Source of the DNA: CAYGDP01 sp964348665
GTDB taxonomy: Bacteria; Verrucomicrobiota; Verrucomicrobiia; Palsa-1439; CAYGDP01
Reading direction: 5' to 3'
DNA length: 64,000 bases
NCBI GenBank assembly: GCA_964348665.1
Contig: CAYGDP010000019.1
Location: 9,035-73,034 of the forward strand
Each line of letters opens with the position of its first letter. Within the stretch, counting starts at the first letter, position 1. The translations under genes were made by a program, and so were the position numbers. The notes under the pieces are model-generated. The model was not told the DNA's origin, did not search any database, and saw nothing but the letters and a program-made list of their open reading frames with translations. Positions 17,014-26,360 of the stretch are shown here, in pieces.

Positions 17014-17859
17014 TTACAGTTCGTCGGCGGATTCTTCGTCAATTTCAATCTCACGCCGCCACGCGCGGGACACCCATGGCCGCACCAAGCCGTAGAGGAG
17101 GTAACAAAGGAAAAGCGCGGCGAGCGTCACTTGCGGCCATTGCACGCCGAAAAAAATGACAACGATGGCGCTAACGAGCGCCGCCAGCGATTTTCGAGTT
17201 GTCCAATCCACACGCTTGAACGTTGGATATTTGACGGTACTGACCATCAGAGCCGAAAGCAAAAGCATCAGGATCGGCAGCGCAAACCGCCACTTGCCAA
17301 GCGGATGTTCGGGGGTTCCTTTCGGGATAACGATATCCTTTTCTTCCAACCACATGATAAACATGGTCATGCTCACCACGACCGCGGCAGCCGACGGGAT
17401 CGGCAACCCCGTAAATTCCTTCGTTGAATCGGTGCGCATCGAAAGCACATTGAACCGCGCCAGGCGCAGCGCGCCACACGCCAAAAATACTGCCGCAACC
17501 ATCCACCCCGTCTTCGGAAATTCCATCAACACGATTCGATACACCAAAAATGCCGGCGCGACGCCAAAGCTGACCACGTCGGCCAGCGAATCGAATTCAC
17601 GCCCAAACGCCGATTCTTTGCCGCCCATCCGCGCCACGCGGCCATCCAGAAAATCGAATGCGAAAGCGCCCAGAATCAGCCAGATGGCCGACTTGATGTA
17701 TTGGAAATCCTCCAGCTTTTCGTATTTGAAGATGTACAGCAGCGCGAAAAAACCGCAGAGCAAATTGCCGGCCGTCATTAAATTCGGCAGAAAATAAACT
17801 TTCCCCATGTCACCGCCATCGCCATTCGTCCCGGGAGGCTTGTCATTTTCGGTAGGCAA
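17014..17859 (-). CDS. pssA: CDP-diacylglycerol-serine O-phosphatidyltransferase
   Basis: Membrane enzyme making phosphatidylserine from CDP-diacylglycerol and serine (281 aa). The CDP-alcohol phosphotransferase motif D-x2-D-G-x2-A-R-x8-G-x3-D-x3-D is complete, running from DFLDGRVARMGG to REFDSLAD (residues 69-94). The C-terminal half adds further helices. The first ATG (17859) overlaps psd by 17 nt; Met18 (17808) is an alternative start. With psd it forms the phosphatidylethanolamine pathway. Confidence 0.93.
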   Translation of the reverse strand: MPTENDKPPGTNGDGGDMGKVYFLPNLMTAGNLLCGFFALLYIFKYEKLEDFQYIKSAIWLILGAFAFDFLDGRVARMGGKESAFGREFDSLADVVSFGVAPAFLVYRIVLMEFPKTGWMVAAVFLACGALRLARFNVLSMRTDSTKEFTGLPIPSAAAVVVSMTMFIMWLEEKDIVIPKGTPEHPLGKWRFALPILMLLLSALMVSTVKYPTFKRVDWTTRKSLAALVSAIVVIFFGVQWPQVTLAALFLCYLLYGLVRPWVSRAWRREIEIDEESADEL

Positions 17860-18553
17860 GGACTGTTTCTCCTCCTTTCACTTTGTCGCCGATCTTCACC
17901 GCCACCCGCGCATCGAGCGGCAGAAACAATTCCGCGCGCGACCCGTACCGAATCATCCCAATCCGCGCTCCTTTTTCCAGATGGTCCCCCGGCGCGCACC
18001 ACGGCAGGATCCGGCGCGCGATCGCGCCGGTGATCAGTTTCACCGTCACCTCATAATCGCCATCGGCAATGCCAATGACTTGCGATTCGTTGACCGCCGA
18101 GCAGGCCGGATTGCGCGCGTCGAAAAATTTGCCGGGAAAATGCTGCGAATACTTCACCTCGCCGCCGATGGGCGCGCGATTGACATGCACGTCGAAAATC
18201 GAGAGGAAGATTCCGACCCGCCGCGTCTCGCGCTTCAGAAACCAATCCTCGGAAATTTCCTTGATATCGGTCACTCTTCCGTCCGCCGGCGCAACAATGG
18301 CGCTGACGTCAGCGGGAATCGAGCGTTCCGGGTCGCGGAAAAAACTGAAGTGAAAAACTGCCAATACGGTCAATGGGACTCCCGCCCACGGCGTCCACCA
18401 CCAGCCCGCGGCCGCGGCCAGCGCAAACACCAAGCCGAGCGGCCACATTTCTCGAAATGCCCGCCCGAGTGGAGGCTCCAGGTGGAAACTGCGGTCATTC
18501 GTGGCCAAAGGCAACCGACCTGGAACAATGCCTTCTTGTTTTTGTTCGTTCAT
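17843..18553 (-). CDS. psd: Phosphatidylserine decarboxylase proenzyme (short type)
   Basis: Pyruvoyl-dependent enzyme converting phosphatidylserine to phosphatidylethanolamine (236 aa, the short class). The self-cleavage site is the Gly204-Ser205 pair in RYGSRAELF, where serine becomes the pyruvoyl group. VHVNRAPIGG contains the conserved histidine. An N-terminal hydrophobic stretch anchors it. It is coupled to pssA by a 17-nt overlap. The upstream gap to purU is filled by a TTTCGAG word array. Confidence 0.92.
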   Translation of the reverse strand: MNEQKQEGIVPGRLPLATNDRSFHLEPPLGRAFREMWPLGLVFALAAAAGWWWTPWAGVPLTVLAVFHFSFFRDPERSIPADVSAIVAPADGRVTDIKEISEDWFLKRETRRVGIFLSIFDVHVNRAPIGGEVKYSQHFPGKFFDARNPACSAVNESQVIGIADGDYEVTVKLITGAIARRILPWCAPGDHLEKGARIGMIRYGSRAELFLPLDARVAVKIGDKVKGGETVLAYRK

Positions 18554-18594
18554 TCGAGTCAGTTTCGAGTTTCGAGCTTCGTATTTCGAGTTTG
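18554..18594. repeat. TTTCGAG short-word array
   Basis: Degenerate direct repeats of the word TTTCGAG with a 7-8 bp period fill the gap between psd and purU. They begin immediately after the psd start codon and end 1 nt from the purU stop. No coding potential. Confidence 0.6.
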
Positions 18595-18595
18595 G

Positions 18596-19447
18596 CTATC
18601 GGGATGGCAGGTGGACTTTTCCCCAATAAACATCGAGACGTTTCTTTAAGAATAATTGAATGGCGCGCAACAAGGCGCGGCTTTCGAGGCGTTGACCGCG
18701 CGCCACGATGCTTTCCAATGATTCGTTCGGGTGCACGCGCAACGCTTCCTGCCAGATGATCGGGCCTTCATCGAGGTTGGTGGTGACAAAATGCGCGGTG
18801 ACACCGACGATTTGCACGCCTTTCTCATAGGCTTGACGGTAGGCGGACGCGCCGGCAAAGGCGGGAAGCAGAGAGGGGTGGATGTTGATGATTTTATTTT
18901 TGAAACGCCAGACGAAGTTTGGCGAAAGAATTTTCATGAACCGCGCCAGCGCCATAAAATCCACTTCGTATCGCTCCACCGCTTTCAACACGGCTTTCTC
19001 CGCGGCGCGCCGGTCGTTCCAATTCACCACGAGAAAGGGGATGCGCCAGTCGGCGGCCTGTGATTTCAAATCGGTGCGATTGCTGATGATGACCACGCAA
19101 TCGGCGGCGATGGCGCCCGCGCGAATGGCGCACAGGACTGTCTCGGCGCAATGTGGTTCTTTGGTCACGAACATCGCCATTCGTTGACGACGACCTTTTT
19201 CGGCAAATCGGACTTTGACTTCCATGCCGAGTTCATTGGCCAACTGCCGCAGACCGCGCTCGACGACAGCGCGGTCGAAGTCGCGCGCTCCCCAGGACGC
19301 CTGCAGATTCATGCTGAACAGGCCGCGGCTCACTTGTTCTTCCATCTCCTCGATGTTCGCTCGCTGGGCGAAGAGAAAGCCGGTGATCCGCGCGATGAGT
19401 CCCGTGCGGTCCTTGCCGATGACGGTAATGGTGGCGATTTCTTTCAC
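18596..19447 (-). CDS. purU: Formyltetrahydrofolate deformylase
   Basis: Hydrolyses 10-formyl-tetrahydrofolate to formate and tetrahydrofolate, supplying formate and balancing one-carbon pools. An N-terminal ACT domain (ITVIGKDRTGLIARIT) precedes a formyltransferase domain. The catalytic triad is Asn188 and His190 in NIHPSLLPAF and Asp226 in NLDEGPIIWQE. The GTG at 19447 gives 283 aa, the family length. The frame stays open to a GTG at 19507, but that adds 20 non-conserved residues. The ACT domain separates it from PurN. Confidence 0.87.
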   Translation of the reverse strand: MKEIATITVIGKDRTGLIARITGFLFAQRANIEEMEEQVSRGLFSMNLQASWGARDFDRAVVERGLRQLANELGMEVKVRFAEKGRRQRMAMFVTKEPHCAETVLCAIRAGAIAADCVVIISNRTDLKSQAADWRIPFLVVNWNDRRAAEKAVLKAVERYEVDFMALARFMKILSPNFVWRFKNKIINIHPSLLPAFAGASAYRQAYEKGVQIVGVTAHFVTTNLDEGPIIWQEALRVHPNESLESIVARGQRLESRALLRAIQLFLKKRLDVYWGKVHLPSR

Positions 19448-19537
19448 AAGTGCCGAGACGATACTCCACGAGCATCCCAGTTGCAAGCGGCGTTGAAACC
19501 CTGTCACGTAGCATGTCGCCTATGGATTTTTCTGCTC

Positions 19538-19566
19538 TGGCAAATTCGATTCTGACCTTGTATTGT
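19538..19566 (+). promoter_or_regulatory. Promoter of the DUF1549/DUF1501 operon
   Basis: -35 TGGCAA (19538-19543), 17-bp spacer, -10 TATTGT (19561-19566), 8 nt before GTG 19575. No Shine-Dalgarno is visible, so the mRNA is probably leaderless or nearly so. Confidence 0.5.
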
Positions 19567-19574
19567 AATCCGCC

Positions 19575-22037
19575 GTGAAGCGCGCTGGATTACTCCTGGG
19601 GTTGGCGATTGTCCTGCCGACGTTCGCCCAAGATTCGTCCCGGCTTCCTCCCGTTGCCAAACGCACGGTTTCCTATTCAAAGGACATCCATCCGATTTTC
19701 GCCGAACGTTGCGCGGATTGTCATCTCAACGGCAAACGGAAAGGCGGCCTCCAACTCGATTCCCGCGAAGCGATTCTAAAAGGCGGCGAAGACGGCCCCG
19801 TCGTCGTGATCGGCAAGAGCGCCGAAAGCCGGCTCGTGCAATTGGTCAGCAGCACCGACCCCGACAAAGTGATGCCGAAAAAAGGCGAACGGCTTTCCGC
19901 CGAGCAGGTTGGCTTGTTGCGCGCGTGGATTGATCAAGGACTCTCGTGGGATGTAAAAGATGTGGCAGCTCGAAAGAAGGATTTCAAACCCGCCCCACTT
20001 GCCCCGCGCCGTCCCACCGTGCCACTCGCGCGAGGCGAATTGACCAATCCAATCGACTTGATCTTGGAAGGGTATTCCCGGCAAAAGAAAGTGTCCAACG
20101 AAGCGGTCGTGGACGACCGAACCTTCGCGCGCCGAGTCTATCTCGACGTGATCGGCTTGCTGCCAACGCCAACCGAACTGAACGAATTCCTTGCCGACAA
20201 GCGCCCGGACAAACGGGAACAACTTGTTGCACGATTGTTGGCCGATAACCGCCGATATGCAGAGCACTGGCTTACCTTCTGGAACGACGCGTTGCGCAAC
20301 GATTATCAAGGTACGGGCTATATTGACGGCGGGCGAAAACAAATTACCCAGTGGCTCTACGACGCGCTCTACAATAACTTGTCCTACGACCGATTCACCG
20401 GCGAACTGGTCAGTCCCAGCGCGAAATCCGCCGGATTCGTCAATGGCATTGTTTGGCGCGGCGTGGTCAATGCCAGCCAGACCCCCCCGCTTCAGGCCGC
20501 GCAAAACATCCCGCAGGTGTTTCTCGCCACCAACCTGAAATGCGCGTCCTGTCACGACAGCTTTATCAATGATTGGAAACTCGCCGACGCCTATGGCTTG
20601 GCCGCGATCTATTCCGACAAACCGCTGGAGATGTACCGGTGTGACCAGGAACCGCGCGGACCGGCAACAGTGAAATTTCTCTACCCGCAACTCGGCCAGA
20701 TCGAAAGCACCGCGCCGAAATCCGAGCGCACCAAACAACTCGCGGCGTTGCTGATCTCGCCGCAGAACGGCCGGTTCGCGCGCACCATCGTCAATCGCCT
20801 CTGGGCGCGGTTTCTTGGGCGCGGCATTGTCGAACCCACTGACGATCTCGATCAATCCCCGTGGAGCGACGACTTGCTCGATTGGCTGGCAAGCGATTTA
20901 GTGGACAACGGCTATGATTTGAAAAAAACCATGGCGCGGATCTTGACTTCGCGTGCCTACCAGCGTCCGGTCATGAACGTGGGCGAGCAAACCGACTCCG
21001 ATTTTATTTTCCGCGGCCCGTCTGTGCGGCGTTTGAGCGCAGAGCAATTTGTGGATGCGGTCTATCAGATCACCAACACCTGGCCGACGACTCCTTCGGC
21101 GCAGATTGACAGCATCAGTCCCGCAACGGTGAACGCGAAGTGGATTTGGAGCGAGAAAAATGCCGACAAAGGCACTGCGGGCGGCAGGATTTTCCTGCGT
21201 AAAGAAATCGATCTACCAAGCGCGCCGAGCAAAGCCGTTGCAATCGTTACCTGCGACAACGAATTCGCACTGTACATCAATGGCAAGAAACTTGGCGAGA
21301 GCGCGGACTGGCAACAACCGCGCGCGTTCGATCTGCGTGGTCAGCTGGTTTCGGGAACCAACATCATTGCCATTGAAGCGATCAATTGGCCGGACACCTC
21401 CACCGGGAAAGGTTTGGAGCACAAATCACCAAACCCAGCGGCGATCGTTTTTTATGGCCGCGTAACGGCGCGCACTGACGATGGGAAAGAGAAAAACCAG
21501 GAGATCAAGAGCGGGGCGAGTTGGAAATGGTCAACAACCGCCCCGGAGGGTTGGAACAAAACCGGATTTGCCGATGACGACTGGAAACGCGCGGCGGAAC
21601 TCGGCGATGTCGCCGCGAATTTTTACGGGATTCAAGGAAAACTCAACTCCACGTTCGCCGCGCTGTGGGGTGACTCTCCTCGCGTGCGCGCGGCGCTGCA
21701 GACGGCCAATCCGTTGATGGTCGCTTTGGGTCGTCCCAACCGCGAACAAGTGGTCACCAGCCGTCCTTACACGGCGACAACGCTACAGACGCTCGAACTG
21801 ACCAACGGCGGCACGCTGGCCAATTTACTGTCGCGTGGCGCGACCAATTGGGTTGCCAGACAAAAAGACGGAACGAGTTTGGTAACCGAATTGTATCAGC
21901 ACTCGCTCGGTCGCGCGCCAACGGCGGCGGAGTTGCGCGCGGCGATTGAATTGGTTGGCGCTTCGCCAACGAAAGCGGGAGTGGAAGACTTGCTGTGGAG
22001 CGTCTTGATGTTGCCGGAATTTCAGTTAATCTATTAG
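19575..22037 (+). CDS. PSCyt1/DUF1549/DUF1553 secreted protein
   Basis: Exported protein (820 aa, GTG start, signal peptide ending near FAQ). Residues 33-110 are a PSCyt1 'planctomycete cytochrome' domain with the haem motif CADCH (Cys46, Cys49, His50). DUF1549 follows, with a second CxxCH (Cys323-His327) in LKCASCHDSF. A galactose-binding-like insertion covers about 530-690 and DUF1553 closes the protein. The family is characteristic of Planctomycetota and Verrucomicrobiota and nearly always adjoins a DUF1501 gene, as here 13 nt downstream. Function is unproven; a role in periplasmic polymer breakdown or redox is usually proposed. Confidence 0.9.
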   Translation: MKRAGLLLGLAIVLPTFAQDSSRLPPVAKRTVSYSKDIHPIFAERCADCHLNGKRKGGLQLDSREAILKGGEDGPVVVIGKSAESRLVQLVSSTDPDKVMPKKGERLSAEQVGLLRAWIDQGLSWDVKDVAARKKDFKPAPLAPRRPTVPLARGELTNPIDLILEGYSRQKKVSNEAVVDDRTFARRVYLDVIGLLPTPTELNEFLADKRPDKREQLVARLLADNRRYAEHWLTFWNDALRNDYQGTGYIDGGRKQITQWLYDALYNNLSYDRFTGELVSPSAKSAGFVNGIVWRGVVNASQTPPLQAAQNIPQVFLATNLKCASCHDSFINDWKLADAYGLAAIYSDKPLEMYRCDQEPRGPATVKFLYPQLGQIESTAPKSERTKQLAALLISPQNGRFARTIVNRLWARFLGRGIVEPTDDLDQSPWSDDLLDWLASDLVDNGYDLKKTMARILTSRAYQRPVMNVGEQTDSDFIFRGPSVRRLSAEQFVDAVYQITNTWPTTPSAQIDSISPATVNAKWIWSEKNADKGTAGGRIFLRKEIDLPSAPSKAVAIVTCDNEFALYINGKKLGESADWQQPRAFDLRGQLVSGTNIIAIEAINWPDTSTGKGLEHKSPNPAAIVFYGRVTARTDDGKEKNQEIKSGASWKWSTTAPEGWNKTGFADDDWKRAAELGDVAANFYGIQGKLNSTFAALWGDSPRVRAALQTANPLMVALGRPNREQVVTSRPYTATTLQTLELTNGGTLANLLSRGATNWVARQKDGTSLVTELYQHSLGRAPTAAELRAAIELVGASPTKAGVEDLLWSVLMLPEFQLIY

Positions 22038-22050
22038 GAGACGGATTGCC

Positions 22051-23541
22051 ATGAAGACAAAGGATTACACACGGCGCGAGTTCGTGCGGACGCTTGGCGC
22101 CAGTACCCTGGCCGCTCTCGCCGCCGGTGCGCCCCGGTCACTTTTCGCGGCCAACGCGAAAATCACGCCAACAGCAGACACGATTATCCTGCTTTGGATG
22201 GGTGGCGGCATGGCGCATACGGAGACGTTCGACCCGAAACGATACACCCCATTCGAGAAAGGTCTCGATCCGAACAATGTATTGAGCACATTTCCGGCGA
22301 TCGACACCGTAGTGGATAACATCAAGCTCTCGCAAGGATTGGAAAAACTCTCGCGCGTGATGGATCGAGGAGCACTCGTGCGGACGTTCATGGCCGGCGA
22401 TCTCGGGTTCATTCTGCACTCTCGACATCAATACCACTGGCACACCGGCTATGTGCCGCCCCAGACCGTCGCCGCGCCGCACCTCGGCGCGTGGATCGCC
22501 AAAACTCTTGGACCAAAAAACCCAGCCGTGCCCGCGTTCATCAATATCGGTCAACGATTTGACCTCGGCGAAGGCGAAGAATTGAAGGCATTCACGACAG
22601 CGGGATTTCTCGGCAGCGAATTCGGCCCGTTCAATATCCCCTTCCCCGATGCCGCCGCCGACACTGTGCGCCCGCCCGCCGGGATGAGCCCGTCGCGGTT
22701 TCAAAATCGCGAGAAGTTCTATAAGCAACTTGTTGCCCAAAACCCCGTCGGTCAGCTCGGCAGCGATTACCAGCGCGAATCTCTCTTGCGGTCAATCAAC
22801 AACGCCCATCGGTTACTCAGTTCGCCTGCGGCAAAGGCGTTTGACCTGTCGCTCGAACCCATCGAGAATATCCGCAAATACGTCCCGAACTACGAAACAG
22901 GTCAGCGATTCAACGCGGCGATTGACCGATTCGGCGCAAAATACGAAGCGCAAATGGTCGGGCGGTTTGGTCTTGGCTGTTTGCTGGCTCGAAGGCTCAC
23001 CGAAGTCGGCGCGCGATTCATCGAGGTCACCACCGAATACATCCCTTTCCTCAACTGGGACACTCACGAGAACGGCCATACTCGGTTGGTGGCCTTGAAA
23101 CAGCAGATTGACGCGCCCGTCGCGCAACTCATTCTCGATTTGGAAGAGCGCGGTTTGCTGAATCGGACACTCATCGTGTTAGCCAGTGAATTCAGCCGCG
23201 ATATGATCGTGGAAGGTAAACCGGAGAAGAAAGTGCAGGACCAAGTCGAAGTGCCCAAAGTAATGACCGAGATGAAACATTACGGGATGCATCGCCATTT
23301 CACGGGCGCGGGCAGCGTCCCGATTTTCGGTGGCGGCATGAAACGCGGTTTCCTTTACGGCAAGACCGCCGAGGAACGTCCGTGCAAGACGATTGAGAAC
23401 CCGGTCACAATCCGCGACCTGCACGCGACGATCTATCGCGCCATGGGAATCGCGCCCGACCATCATTACATCACCGAACAACGCCCCTTCTACGCCACCG
23501 AAGACGGCAAAGGGAAACCGGTGCTGGATTTGTTCGCCTGA
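22051..23541 (+). CDS. DUF1501 protein with Tat signal
   Basis: Sulfatase/alkaline phosphatase-fold family protein (496 aa). The N-terminus MKTKDYTRREFVRTLGAS is a twin-arginine signal (Arg8-Arg9) followed by an Ala-rich h-region. The mature part starts with ILLWMGGGMAHTETFDPK, the metal-site segment of the family. DUF1501 is the constant partner of DUF1549/DUF1553 proteins, and here the two form an operon. The biochemical activity is unknown. Confidence 0.9.
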   Translation: MKTKDYTRREFVRTLGASTLAALAAGAPRSLFAANAKITPTADTIILLWMGGGMAHTETFDPKRYTPFEKGLDPNNVLSTFPAIDTVVDNIKLSQGLEKLSRVMDRGALVRTFMAGDLGFILHSRHQYHWHTGYVPPQTVAAPHLGAWIAKTLGPKNPAVPAFINIGQRFDLGEGEELKAFTTAGFLGSEFGPFNIPFPDAAADTVRPPAGMSPSRFQNREKFYKQLVAQNPVGQLGSDYQRESLLRSINNAHRLLSSPAAKAFDLSLEPIENIRKYVPNYETGQRFNAAIDRFGAKYEAQMVGRFGLGCLLARRLTEVGARFIEVTTEYIPFLNWDTHENGHTRLVALKQQIDAPVAQLILDLEERGLLNRTLIVLASEFSRDMIVEGKPEKKVQDQVEVPKVMTEMKHYGMHRHFTGAGSVPIFGGGMKRGFLYGKTAEERPCKTIENPVTIRDLHATIYRAMGIAPDHHYITEQRPFYATEDGKGKPVLDLFA

Positions 23542-23544
23542 ACA

Positions 23545-23573
23545 TTGACGGGCGCACGGTAAATCGCTACACT
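23545..23573 (+). promoter_or_regulatory. Promoter of the lipoprotein gene, leaderless type
   Basis: -35 TTGACG (23545-23550), exact 17-bp spacer, -10 TACACT (23568-23573), then 9 nt to ATG 23583. It sits right after the DUF1501 stop. No Shine-Dalgarno. Confidence 0.65.
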
Positions 23574-23582
23574 CCGCGCCCG

Positions 23583-24356
23583 ATGAAAAATGTCCGTTTG
23601 CTCCCGTTCGCTGTGCTGGCGCTGGCGTTGATTGGCGTGTCGTGCTCGACGATGGCGCCGAAATGGCAGCAACCACCGGCGCGCAAGTTCAATTTTCAGA
23701 CCGACACATTCGCGTTCCCAAACGATGTCAAGGCGCTCACGCCGAACAAGGAAGACCTCTATGCTTTGCATTGTTTTGTGATGAGCACCAACGCGCACCG
23801 TTTTTTCAAGTTCGCGCGGTTCGATGCGTCGCTCCCCAAGGTGTCGGACAAACAATATCACAGCCTAACGCGCCGTGTCGTGCGCACCACTTTTTTTCGA
23901 CAGCCGTTGCCGGAAGCACAACGCGTTGTCATTCCAGGCTATCCCAACCTGCGCGCCTTCAGCGCGGAAAATGAAAAACTTATCAAGGACGCGATGGGGA
24001 GCAATTTGATCACGCTGATCACAATTCGCAATTGGCGGATGAGCCTCGGCACGATTCCTCCGTTGCAGGCCCGCACCGCCAAGCTGATCCAGCAGCAACT
24101 CGCTCGCGGCGTTTGCGACCAGTTGCACGTGGTCGATAGCCCGATCGGGCGGAAAGTGGATCATTCGATCCTCGTCTTCGACGCGCGCGAGGAAGCCGAC
24201 CGGATTGAGTTTCTCTGCTACGACCCAAACCTGCCCGATGCGCCGATCACGTTGACCTACGACAAACAAAACAAATCGTTCTCCCTTCCCAAGCTCACGT
24301 ATTTTGTGGGCGGTCGCGTGAGCGTGTATCGAATCTACCACTCGCTCCTGCGTTGA
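23583..24356 (+). CDS. Hypothetical lipoprotein
   Basis: Predicted exported lipoprotein (257 aa): hydrophobic signal LLPFAVLALALIGVSC with a lipobox Cys21. The C-terminal part has RGVCDQLHVV, then VDHSILVF and CYDPNLPD. A Cys ... His ... Asp order like this occurs in papain-like and C39 peptidases, but this is only a hint. No family was recognised. The predicted promoter lies just upstream, so it is probably independent of the DUF1501 gene. Confidence 0.7.
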   Translation: MKNVRLLPFAVLALALIGVSCSTMAPKWQQPPARKFNFQTDTFAFPNDVKALTPNKEDLYALHCFVMSTNAHRFFKFARFDASLPKVSDKQYHSLTRRVVRTTFFRQPLPEAQRVVIPGYPNLRAFSAENEKLIKDAMGSNLITLITIRNWRMSLGTIPPLQARTAKLIQQQLARGVCDQLHVVDSPIGRKVDHSILVFDAREEADRIEFLCYDPNLPDAPITLTYDKQNKSFSLPKLTYFVGGRVSVYRIYHSLLR

Positions 24357-24406
24357 CGATTAGAAGGAGATTTGTTAGTTTTCGCCCCCGCTAAACAGGA
24401 GAAACC

Positions 24407-25252
24407 ATGGCGACACAATACGCGCATCCCGAAACTCTAGTGAGCTGTGACTGGGTGGACCAACACAAACAGGATAATAACGTCCGACTCGTCGAAGTGG
24501 ACGTGGACACCACCGCGTATGGAAAAGGCCACATTGAGGGCGCGATTGGCTGGAACTGGCAGACACAGATTTGCGACACTGTCCGCCGCGATATTACCCC
24601 GAAAGCCGCCTGGGAAAAATTGCTCGGCGAAAGCGGCATCGCCAACGATACCATCGTCGTGCTTTACGGCGACAATAACAACTGGTTCGCCGCGTGGGCG
24701 TTCTGGCAATTCAAAATTTATGGCCACGCGGACGTCCGCCTGATGAACGGCGGCCGCAAAAAATGGGCGGACGTGGAGAAACGACCCGTCACAACCACCG
24801 CCACAAAACCGACGACGACCAATTACAAAGCGAAAAATCCAGATTTTTCCATCCGTTCCTTTCTCCACGATGTCGAGGGGGCGCGCGACAATCAAGCCGC
24901 TCATCTGGTTGATGTGCGCAGTCCACAGGAATTCACCGGCGAAGTGCTCGCGCCACCGGGTTTGCCAGAAACCTGTCAGCGCGGCGGACATATTCCCGGC
25001 GCGAAAAGTATTCCCTGGAGCAAGGCTGTCAATGAAGACGGCACTTTCAAGACCGTCGAGGATTTGAAATCGCTGTACGAAGGGCAAGGAATCAGGCCCG
25101 ACAAGGAAGTCATCGCCTATTGCCGGATCGGCGAGCGAAGCAGTCACACCTGGTTCGTGTTGCAATATCTGCTCGGGTATCCGAAGGTGAAAAATTACGA
25201 TGGCTCATGGACCGAATACGGCAACCTCGTCGCCGCGCCGATTGAAAAATAA
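24407..25252 (+). CDS. sseA: Sulfurtransferase (two-domain rhodanese, SseA-like)
   Basis: Thiosulfate or 3-mercaptopyruvate sulfurtransferase (281 aa). The inactive N-terminal rhodanese domain carries DTTAYGKGHIEGAIGWNW. The active domain contains HLVDVRSPQEFTG and the catalytic loop YCRIGERSSH (Cys239). The CRIGERS loop is closer to the thiosulfate type. A Shine-Dalgarno AGGAG lies about 6 nt before the ATG. It precedes cysteine-synthase and sulfur-carrier genes, so it may feed persulfide sulfur into that block. Confidence 0.9.
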   Translation: MATQYAHPETLVSCDWVDQHKQDNNVRLVEVDVDTTAYGKGHIEGAIGWNWQTQICDTVRRDITPKAAWEKLLGESGIANDTIVVLYGDNNNWFAAWAFWQFKIYGHADVRLMNGGRKKWADVEKRPVTTTATKPTTTNYKAKNPDFSIRSFLHDVEGARDNQAAHLVDVRSPQEFTGEVLAPPGLPETCQRGGHIPGAKSIPWSKAVNEDGTFKTVEDLKSLYEGQGIRPDKEVIAYCRIGERSSHTWFVLQYLLGYPKVKNYDGSWTEYGNLVAAPIEK

Positions 25253-25253
25253 T

Positions 25254-25356
25254 TGGAGTGGTGGAGTAATGGAGAAATAGAGTATTGAGATGCTCCGCCA
25301 TGAAATTCGGACGCAGCCCCAACACTCCATCACTCCATCACTCCATTTCTCCATCT
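25254..25356. repeat. GGAGTGAT word array forming an inverted repeat
   Basis: TGGAG words with an 8-bp period run on the plus strand (25254-25288), then again as the complement (25321-25356, ACTCCATC units). The two arms can fold into a long imperfect hairpin. The right arm lies inside the predicted cysM reading frame and encodes its first residues. Confidence 0.6.
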
Positions 25357-26295
25357 CGTCTCCCTCCCGAACGCGACGCGCTGCTGCGCACCGTCGGGAA
25401 CACACCGCTAATTCCCCTCTTGCGCCTCCCCGAGGCGCACGGGGTCGGCAGCGACGTGAAAATTTACGCCAAGGCCGAGTGGTTCAACCCCGGCGGCAGC
25501 GTGAAAGACCGGCCGGCTTTGCGAATGGTGCGCGCTGCGGAATCCACGGGCGCGATGACACCCGGCAAAATCCTCACCGACGCCACCAGTGGCAACACGG
25601 GCATTGCTTATGCAATGATCTGCGCCCGGCGCGGTTATCGCTGCGAAATCTGCCTGCCCGCCAACGCCAGTCCGGAGCGCAAACAAATCCTGGCTGCCTA
25701 CGGAGTGAACCTGATCCTGACCGACCCGGCGCAAGGCAGCGATGGCGCAATCATCGAGGTGCGGAAGCGGGTCGCGTCCGATCCCAAAAAATATTTTTAT
25801 CCCGACCAATACAGCAATCCTCACAATCCACTCGCGCATTACAACTCGACGGCGCCCGAAATTTGGAAACAAACCCGCGGCAGAATCACCCACTTCGTCG
25901 CCGGCCTCGGCACCAGCGGCACAATCATGGGCACGGGCGGTCGCCTGAAGAAATTCAACAAACGCATTCAGATCGTCTCATTGCAGCCCGACGCGGCCTT
26001 CCACGGTCTCGAAGGATTGAAACGCATGGATAGCGCCATCGTTCCGTCGATTTTTAATGAAAGATTTCCCGACCGCAATCTTGATGCCCCCACTGAACCG
26101 GCGCAGGCACTCGTCCGCGAACTCGCCCGATGCGAGGGATTGCTGGTCGGCGTCAGCAGCGGGGCCGCGCTCTGGGGCGCGATCACCATTGGACAAGAAC
26201 TGACGGCGGCAAAACAATCGGGGGGCATTGTCGCGATTTTTCCGGACAGCGGGGACAAATATCTAAGCGAAACATTTTGGAGCGAGAATGCCTAG
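25300..26295 (+). CDS. cysM: PLP-dependent cysteine synthase (CysM-like)
   Basis: Fold-type II PLP enzyme (331 aa). The PLP lysine is Lys69 in NPGGSVKDRPAL. The phosphate-binding loops are TSGNTGIAYA and GLGTSGTIMGTGGRL, and the family serine motif is GVSSGAALWG. Because a JAMM peptidase and a CysO-like carrier follow, the sulfur donor may be a carrier thiocarboxylate, as in the mycobacterial CysM-CysO-Mec route, and not free sulfide (inference). The ATG at 25300 lies at a repeat; a TTG at 25285 is the only other start, and no start exists closer to the conserved domain. Confidence 0.88.
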   Translation: MKFGRSPNTPSLHHSISPSRLPPERDALLRTVGNTPLIPLLRLPEAHGVGSDVKIYAKAEWFNPGGSVKDRPALRMVRAAESTGAMTPGKILTDATSGNTGIAYAMICARRGYRCEICLPANASPERKQILAAYGVNLILTDPAQGSDGAIIEVRKRVASDPKKYFYPDQYSNPHNPLAHYNSTAPEIWKQTRGRITHFVAGLGTSGTIMGTGGRLKKFNKRIQIVSLQPDAAFHGLEGLKRMDSAIVPSIFNERFPDRNLDAPTEPAQALVRELARCEGLLVGVSSGAALWGAITIGQELTAAKQSGGIVAIFPDSGDKYLSETFWSENA

Positions 26296-26327
26296 CTGTA
26301 CGAATTCCATGCACTATAAAAAACATT

Positions 26328-26346
26328 TCGCGCTTTTTAGCGTTTT
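26328..26346 (+). terminator. Weak hairpin between cysM and the JAMM gene
   Basis: A short hairpin CGCT-TTTT-AGCG is followed by TTTTT. The 4-bp stem makes it a marginal terminator or attenuator at most. Confidence 0.25.
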
Positions 26347-26360
26347 TCGTAGGTTATCAA

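Noticed and set aside
18596..19507. Annotation of the formyltransferase as purN
   Set aside because: The N-terminal ACT domain and length of about 283 aa identify the deformylase purU, although NIHPSLLPAF also occurs in PurN.
19776..20855. 359-codon minus-strand open frame opposite the DUF1549 gene
   Set aside because: No recognisable domain; the plus strand encodes a clear PSCyt1/DUF1549 protein.
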